64,000 nucleotides of DNA, taken from assembly GCF_003443655.1 (NCBI RefSeq), contig NZ_CP031941.1, positions 863,501 to 927,500 on the forward strand. Direction: 5' to 3'. The stretch comes from Nostoc sphaeroides. Its GTDB lineage: Bacteria > Cyanobacteriota > Cyanobacteriia > Cyanobacteriales > Nostocaceae. Position numbers and translations under genes: made by a program. Shown here piece by piece: positions 59,405 through 64,000 of the stretch (its first letter is position 1; each line of letters begins with the position of its first letter). The notes under the pieces are model-generated. The model was given only the letters and a program-made list of their open reading frames with translations. It was not told the origin of the DNA and ran no database searches.

Positions 59405-59697
59405 AAGTCGTATCAAAAGAAGATGTCATAAGCATCTTCGCGATCGCAGGACACACCCTCTGCGTGGTCAAAACTTTGTGTAATTTTAATATATTGTTAC
59501 AAACAACACAACAAGTTAATTTAAATTTTGCACTCCGACATATTTATTTACAAACATTAATATACAAAGTAGTATTTCCCTTTACTTTGATTATGAGAAA
59601 TTTATCTAATTATTTTTTCTGTAAAAACTTAGAATCCTCATTAAATCTTTAGATTTGTAGATTATTTTTTGAAAGTCTCAATTCTGCTCTCTTAATT

Positions 59698-60084
59698 ATG
59701 CAATACCTATACTATCTAGCCAATGCTAGTCTGACACTGCGGGTTGTTGAATATTTTAGTAGGAATGACTCGTCTCTTGAATTTATTACTGTAATTAATC
59801 AATTTCATGGTTGGATAATCAACGTCAAAATAAAATCTTTTGTACCGAAACAAAAGGATAAAGATATTAAAGCTTTCTTGAGCGAAGTGGGAATTGTTTA
59901 CTCACCACCCGAATTCATTAGTAATGTTCTGAGCAGTTTGGAAGCTGGACAATCAGCAACCAATGTTATGCGACGCTATAAGGTAGCAATAGTTTCTCAT
60001 GGTAGACCGCAGCCTAATGAGATTGAAGCATTCCGACAAAGTTTTATCCGTGGATTGGGCTACTGTCCACAAAACTTAGCTTGA
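59698..60084 (+). CDS. Hypothetical protein, divergent from the signalling operon
   Basis: This 128-residue soluble protein has an N-terminal half that looks like an alpha/beta fold (MQYLYYLANASLTLRVVEYF, EFITVINQFHGWIINVKIKS) and a basic C-terminal half (NVMRRYKVAIVSHGRPQPNE, then FRQSFIRGLGYCPQ). No family is recognised. It is divergent from the regulator gene, with about 290 bp between them, and could be controlled by it. The codon use and lack of HIP1 sites suggest an accessory gene. Confidence 0.55.
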   Translation: MQYLYYLANASLTLRVVEYFSRNDSSLEFITVINQFHGWIINVKIKSFVPKQKDKDIKAFLSEVGIVYSPPEFISNVLSSLEAGQSATNVMRRYKVAIVSHGRPQPNEIEAFRQSFIRGLGYCPQNLA

Positions 60085-60180
60085 CATAAACTAACTTAAA
60101 TCTGTGTAATACCAATTTCTGTAAGAGGATGTTTTCAAAGTATTGGGCGAATAGAATTCGCTACTACACTAGCGTTGTCC

Positions 60181-60315
60181 CAATACGGTTCGGATAAGGT
60201 TTTTTAATGACACGCCGCTAATCGCAAAGACGCGATAAATCGATGTCTTTACAATAATCAGTCCTCTGTATAGACGGCGATTTATCGCGTCTCTTGCCTT
60301 AACCGAACCGTATTG
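60181..60315. mobile_element. MITE with 10-bp target duplication, copy 5
   Basis: A 135-bp element begins CAATACGGTTCGGATAAGG and ends CCTTAACCGAACCGTATTG. It is flanked by perfect 10-bp repeats AGCGTTGTCC at 60171-60180 and 60316-60325. The interior has GCGATAAATCG and GCGATTTATCGCGTCTC words instead of the shorter hairpin of copies 1 and 3. Confidence 0.92.
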
Positions 60316-60439
60316 AGCGTTGTCCACCTCCGTGGACTAATACAAAATCAAGGTTTTTAACCCACGGAGGTGGGTAAAGTTTCGTGTAGCCGCGACTTCT
60401 AGTCGCTCGGCGAGTAATAAATTAGACAACCTTTAAAGT

Positions 60440-60511
60440 TGCACTTAATTATTGCTCCTTCTCCCTTCTCTACGAGACGCTCCGAGAAGGCGTAATAATT
60501 AATTAAGTGCA
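60440..60511. repeat. Inverted repeat enclosing a small dispersed repeat
   Basis: TGCACTTAATTA and TAATTAAGTGCA form the arms; between them lies CTTCTCTACGAGACGC then TCCGAGAAGG, a dispersed hairpin of the type seen at 31670-31795. A GTTGACTGTTGACTG / CAACAGTGAACAGTCAAC STRR hairpin follows at about 60570-60640. Confidence 0.7.
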
Positions 60512-60721
60512 TCCTCATAACTAATTGATATAAGGGAACTCCAAAAAATAAATTATTCCACTTAAAGTCGTTGACTGTTGACTGTTGATTGTTGACTGAA
60601 AACTCGTGAACCGTCAACGGTCAACAGTGAACAGTCAACAATAGCAATGGAATATTTTTTTACTTGGAAGTCCCTAAGTCCATTTGGACTATTGCTATAT
60701 GTGTTTTCTGTTTAATTTCTA

Positions 60722-60796
60722 GCCAGTTGTGGTGAAGCGGTGACGCGCTGCATCCACTTTCAGGTGGTTCGGAGAGCATAAGCGTCAACAACTGGC
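60722..60796. ncRNA. Candidate structured RNA of unknown class
   Basis: A 75-base segment folds into nested stems: GCCAGTTGT (60722-60730) with ACAACTGGC (60788-60796), TGACGC (60741-60746) with GCGTCA (60782-60787), and CCAC (60754-60757) with GTGG (60764-60767). The two outer stems are contiguous on the 3' side and separated by a 10-base bulge on the 5' side. It lies in a 1.3-kb gene-free region. It matches no RNA family I can name. The strand is not determined, since the stems are symmetric. Confidence 0.45.
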
Positions 60797-61374
60797 CATT
60801 GGGTGGGATTTTGAGACGGGAATCATCCCTTGTAGAATTTTCTCAATCTCCCTGTAACCCTGTTGATATCTCAATTAAAACTGCAACAGAAAAATTTTGG
60901 ATGCCAAATTGCCAAAAGCACTCAACATAATTATTAATTCGTAATTCGTAATGACGCTGGTGGACTCGCTAAGGTAATTCGTAATTAAGAAACTAGTTAG
61001 ACTAAGACACTTGTATAGGTTACAACCTTATGCTTGGTGTCTAAATACCCATCTATTACGTAATTATGAATTGCGAATTGTTAATGGGGATTCTGGCAGA
61101 TTTGGGTAATTTACATTTTGATTATTTTTTCCTGAATGAATGTCCTGTTTTACCTTTCTACTCGCTGTAGATGTGATTAGAAACGCAAGGATTATTGGGG
61201 AGAATTCTTTGAGCATCGAAAACGACGGTCGCGGCAGTGGCAGGAATTGTTATAGCTTTTGTATTAGTCTATAGATAGCGTAGGCGCACCCCGCCTTAGA
61301 CATCGCTATCGCCTGGTGAAGTTTCCTTATTAAAGTGGTCTTATGTTGAATGGGGCAAGAGTGAAAAATCCAGA
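60797..61374. other. Gene-free region downstream of the ABC ATPase gene
   Basis: These 578 bases have no supported CDS. There are dispersed words (TAATTCGTAATTCGTAATGA, GATAGCGTAGGCGCACCCCG) but no recognisable element ends. The gap is at the 3' end of the ABC ATPase gene. Confidence 0.35.
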
Positions 61375-62103
61375 TTAATGTCTTTTACCTGCTCCCAGAT
61401 ATAACTCACCCACTTTAGGATCATTCAACAGTTCTTGACCTGGGCCTGAGATAGCATCGCGTCCTGACTCTAGTACATAGCCGCGATTAGCCATCTCTAA
61501 AGCCTTACGGGCATTTTGTTCCACTAATACGATCGCAGTTCCCGCCTGATTAATTTGTTTAATCTGTTCAAACACTTGTGTCACCAAAATCGGGGACAAA
61601 GCAGCAGATGGTTCATCCAAAATCAGCAAACTAGGTTCCAACATCAAAGCTTTGCCCATCGCTAGCATCTGGCGTTCTCCTCCAGAGAGAGTACCAGCGC
61701 GTTGACGACGGCGATCGCTTAGTCTGGGAAACATAGTAAATATTTTATCTTTAATTGGTTTCAGGGGAACGTTAAGCACAAAAGCACCCATCTCCAAGTT
61801 CTCTTCAACACTAAGGGAGGGGAAAACATTGGCGATTTGCGGTACGTAGCACATTCCTCGCTGAACTATTTCATTGGACTTTAGCCCCACGAGATTTTCA
61901 CCTTTAAAGGTAATTGTCCCTGTGTGCGGGATCAAAAGCCCAAAAATTGCTTTTGCTAAAGTAGATTTACCAGCACCGTTGGGGCCAATTACAGTTACCA
62001 ATTCACCTGGTGCAACCCGGAAATTTACACCTTGCAGGATATCTACATCTTTGATGTATCCAGCGTGGACATTTTGGACATCTAGTAAATAGTCATTTGT
62101 CAT
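61375..62103 (-). CDS. Branched-chain/neutral amino acid ABC transporter ATPase (LivF/NatE-like)
   Basis: This 242-residue ABC ATPase has Walker A GPNGAGKST, Q-loop YVPQIANVFPSLSVEENLEM, signature LSGGERQMLAMGKAL, Walker B LLILDEPSAALSP and the H-loop region replaced by IVLVEQNARKAL, as usual in LivF/NatE. The family imports hydrophobic or neutral amino acids together with LivG/NatA and two permeases, none of which is in the window, so it is a detached subunit gene. The first residues MTND come from a GTCATTT-type heptameric repeat that carries the start codon. Confidence 0.9.
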   Translation of the reverse strand: MTNDYLLDVQNVHAGYIKDVDILQGVNFRVAPGELVTVIGPNGAGKSTLAKAIFGLLIPHTGTITFKGENLVGLKSNEIVQRGMCYVPQIANVFPSLSVEENLEMGAFVLNVPLKPIKDKIFTMFPRLSDRRRQRAGTLSGGERQMLAMGKALMLEPSLLILDEPSAALSPILVTQVFEQIKQINQAGTAIVLVEQNARKALEMANRGYVLESGRDAISGPGQELLNDPKVGELYLGAGKRH

Positions 62104-62197
62104 TTGTCACTTGTACTGAGCGAAGCCGAAGTATTTGTCGTTTGTCATTGGTCAACAGTCAAGTTAAAAATAACTATTGACTGTTGACTATGGACTA

Positions 62198-62422
62198 TTA
62201 AGGAGTTTTTTGCAACTCCGGTCGTTCTTCTGGAAGAATCGCCCCTTCTACTGGGCAAACTTGGAGACATATTCCACAGTCGATACAAGTGGCAAAGTCA
62301 ATCCAGTACCAATCGGTTCCCTTGGCATTTTTGCCTGGGCCATCATGAATACAAGCTACTGGACAGGCATCTACGCAGTCAGCTACGCCTTCACAGACTT
62401 CTGTAACAATTGTGTGCGGCAT
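62198..62422 (-). CDS. 2[4Fe-4S] ferredoxin
   Basis: This 74-residue bacterial-type ferredoxin has two cluster motifs, CEGVADCVDACPVACIH and CIDCGICLQVCPVEGAI, with the longer first loop (CxxxxxCxxxCP) typical of cyanobacterial 7Fe/8Fe-like ferredoxins. It carries electrons in the cytoplasm; the partner enzyme is unknown. It lies between the ABC ATPase and hisZ genes, separated from each by heptameric repeat tracts. Confidence 0.93.
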   Translation of the reverse strand: MPHTIVTEVCEGVADCVDACPVACIHDGPGKNAKGTDWYWIDFATCIDCGICLQVCPVEGAILPEERPELQKTP

Positions 62423-62467
62423 GTTCTTGATTCCCTCTTTTCTGTATCGGCTATTTCTAGCCTAGCA

Positions 62468-62552
62468 GGGGAGTGGGGAGTGGGGAGTGGGGAGTGGGGA
62501 GTGGGGAGTTAGGAGTTAGGAGTTAGGAGTTAGGAGTTAGGAGTTAGGAGTT
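62468..62552. repeat. Heptameric STRR tracts (GGGGAGT, GTTAGGA)
   Basis: About five GGGGAGT heptamers pass into about six GTTAGGA heptamers, between the ferredoxin gene and hisZ. The switch of heptamer type within one tract is notable but common in these genomes. Confidence 0.9.
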
Positions 62553-62607
62553 ATAAATATTAACTCTTCACCAATGCCCAATGCCCAATGCCCAATTCCC
62601 AACTCAC

Positions 62608-63822
62608 TTAACGCAATGGCTCAATTTTTGAGGAGCCATCAGCTTTCATCCAAGCAATTTGCGCAATGCCGCGATCGCTTGCATATTGGCGAATAGCGTC
62701 TGCGTCTCTTCCTCCCAAATCAATTTCTACCCGCACCAAATCAGTAGAATCTCTGAGTTTTTGCGCGTAAGCAAAGGCAGAGGCGTTAGCACTAGCTGTC
62801 TCTGGTACTACCAACCAATCACTCGCTGGGGTTACTTGTGGTAATTGTCCAGTAGACAACAAAACTTGGTATAAATCTTCAATGCTGAGTCCAAAACCAA
62901 TACCAGGTATGTTTTCTCCTTGGGGATGATATAGCCCCAAAAGCTGGTCGTAGCGACCACCGCGCCCTAAAACTCTCGCTTGAGATTCGGTATCGTTGAC
63001 AACTTCAAAGACGATACCAGTGTAGTAATCTATGGTCTGGATGAGGCTGAGGTCGAGGATTAAGGGAAATTTTTTCTCTAATTCCAGTAATTCTACTAGG
63101 GATTTGAGGTTATTTACTGCCTCTCGCTGTTCTTCGTCTAGATCCAAACTACTAACTTTTTGCAACACGTCTGCACTGGGGCCACGCAAATCCAGCATGG
63201 TTTGGGCGCGATCGCGTAGTTTGTCACTTAGGGGTAAAGTATCTATAGTAATGCGGTCAAGATGAGCGATCGCACTGCGAACTTTATCCTGTAAATTAGC
63301 CGGAAAAGCACTCAGGAGCGATCGGGTAATTCCCGCTTCACCTAAAATTAAATGCCATTCCCGCAACCCCAGTGCTGCTAAACAATCTGCTACTAACAGT
63401 AATACTTCCGCATTCGCCAGCAATCCGCCAGCACCTAATAATTCCACTCCAGCTTGATAAAACTCTTGCTGGCGATTATGCCTACTTTCCCAAGTGCGGC
63501 GAAACACATTAGCGTTGTAGTACAACCGTTGCGGATAAGTTGCATAAGCCATGCGAGTGACAACCGTGCGAGCAATGGATGCTGTTAATTCTGGACGTAG
63601 CCCTAACTCATCATCTTCGCCATTTTGTTGTAGTTGAATCACCATCTGAGGCTGGATTGCTTCCCCCGCCATCAGAGTATCCATCCGCTCTAAAGTCGAG
63701 GTGATAATCCTGTGATATCCCCAACGGTGAAACACCTGCTGTAATCTATCTTCAATCCAGCGTTTTTTCTCCACATCCAAGGGCAATAAATCCCTGGCTC
63801 CTGCTGCTGGTTGATACACCAT
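62608..63822 (-). CDS. hisZ: ATP phosphoribosyltransferase regulatory subunit HisZ
   Basis: HisZ is a histidyl-tRNA-synthetase paralogue that activates the short form of HisG in histidine synthesis. The 404-residue protein has the class II synthetase core (GARDLLPLDVEKKRWIEDRL, RPELTASIARTVVTRM, YYNANVFRRTW, QQEFYQAGVELLG) and the substrate region DYYTGIVFEVV, then GRGGRYDQLLG. It lacks the C-terminal anticodon-binding domain of a true HisRS, supporting HisZ. Its ATG overlaps the stop of the upstream gene by one base (TAATG). Confidence 0.92.
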   Translation of the reverse strand: MVYQPAAGARDLLPLDVEKKRWIEDRLQQVFHRWGYHRIITSTLERMDTLMAGEAIQPQMVIQLQQNGEDDELGLRPELTASIARTVVTRMAYATYPQRLYYNANVFRRTWESRHNRQQEFYQAGVELLGAGGLLANAEVLLLVADCLAALGLREWHLILGEAGITRSLLSAFPANLQDKVRSAIAHLDRITIDTLPLSDKLRDRAQTMLDLRGPSADVLQKVSSLDLDEEQREAVNNLKSLVELLELEKKFPLILDLSLIQTIDYYTGIVFEVVNDTESQARVLGRGGRYDQLLGLYHPQGENIPGIGFGLSIEDLYQVLLSTGQLPQVTPASDWLVVPETASANASAFAYAQKLRDSTDLVRVEIDLGGRDADAIRQYASDRGIAQIAWMKADGSSKIEPLR

Positions 63823-64000
63823 TATTTTTTCTTCCCACCAAACAAACCACCGAACAAACCACCACTACCAGATTTTTCTGGTTGCTTATCTCCATTATTG
63901 GCGGATGAAGTCACTTTCTGATCACTAAGTTGTTGTCCTATAGCTCTATCTATTTTAGGTTTCCATTGCAGAGCCGTTTCGTCATTGGGGTCTAATTTGA
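63822..64000 (-). CDS. C-terminal end of a TPR-like protein (runs off window)
   Basis: This is the 3' end of a minus-strand gene entering from beyond base 64000. The last 58 codons include LDPNDETALQWKPKIDRAIG, which looks like the end of a TPR helix pair, and a tail GSGGLFGGLFGGKKK. The stop TAA overlaps the hisZ start (TAATG), so the two genes are coupled. The rest of the protein is outside the window, and its function cannot be judged. Confidence 0.6.
   Translation of the reverse strand, partial: KLDPNDETALQWKPKIDRAIGQQLSDQKVTSSANNGDKQPEKSGSGGLFGGLFGGKKK

Noticed and set aside
59464-59652. A 62-codon plus-strand ORF
   Set aside because: It is an AT-rich, low-complexity frame in the promoter spacer of the regulator gene, without supporting signals.
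60722-60796. SRP RNA or tRNA in this segment
   Set aside because: It lacks the SRP GGAAG/AGCA loop motifs and a tRNA cloverleaf, so it was kept only as an unassigned candidate RNA.

Overview
The window looks like a chromosomal segment of a filamentous, heterocyst-forming cyanobacterium of the Nostoc/Anabaena group. The evidence is a hetZ-patU pair, tandem amiC amidases, a murI and polyprenyl-diphosphate synthase neighbourhood, abundant HIP1 octamers (GCGATCGC), heptameric STRR tracts (CCCCTGC, CTCCTAA, GTCATTT, GGGGAGT types) and small dispersed repeats. From memory, the first 17 kb keeps the gene neighbourhood of Anabaena PCC 7120 around hetZ, amiC1/amiC2, ssb and mreBCD, read in the opposite direction. 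No tRNA, rRNA or CRISPR array was recognised.

Region 1 (1-21 kb) is core. It holds patU (partial) and hetZ for heterocyst patterning, a solanesyl-diphosphate-synthase-type prenyltransferase, glutamate racemase, two tandem AMIN/Amidase_3 cell-wall amidases, a CPA2 Na+/H+ antiporter, a SIMPL-domain protein, ssb, mreB-mreC-mreD, msrB and glcE-glcF. Much of it concerns cell-wall shape and septal perforation.

Region 2 (21-40 kb) is accessory. It starts with a P-loop ATPase gene and a 1,691-residue TPR / STAND-NTPase / transmembrane / WD40 protein whose 14 blades repeat every 123 bp without an indel. After that come xisI-xisH, an IscB C-terminal remnant, a Uma2 endonuclease, a MazEF-like toxin-antitoxin pair, a HAD phosphatase gene broken by an IS200/IS605-type tnpB element, DUF559 paralogues, an IS1595-like fragment and a DUF4058 gene broken by a MITE plus a frameshift. 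This region is rich in small non-autonomous elements.

Region 3 (40-49 kb) has a UbiD decarboxylase, a 1,606-residue secreted RTX protein carrying a GH16 glucanase domain, and a Tat-exported beta-carbonic anhydrase. Region 4 (49-60 kb) is a signalling block on the minus strand: a REC-winged-helix-Hpt-REC-REC regulator, a multi-PAS/GAF histidine kinase (ATGA overlap), two single-domain response regulators and a GAF/PAS/GGDEF diguanylate cyclase. Region 5 (60-64 kb) has a repeat-rich non-coding stretch with a candidate structured RNA, a LivF/NatE-type ABC ATPase, a 2[4Fe-4S] ferredoxin, hisZ and the end of a TPR-like gene.

The clearest new pattern is a MITE family present five times (28364-28465, 28687-28787, 38438-38539, 53353-53490, 60181-60315). 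Its ends are CAATACnGTT..., and every copy is flanked by a perfect 10-bp target-site duplication that differs from copy to copy. Several other MITE families here have TA-flanked ends. The most system-like gene set is the P-loop ATPase plus STAND/WD40 pair at 21.3-28.3 kb.
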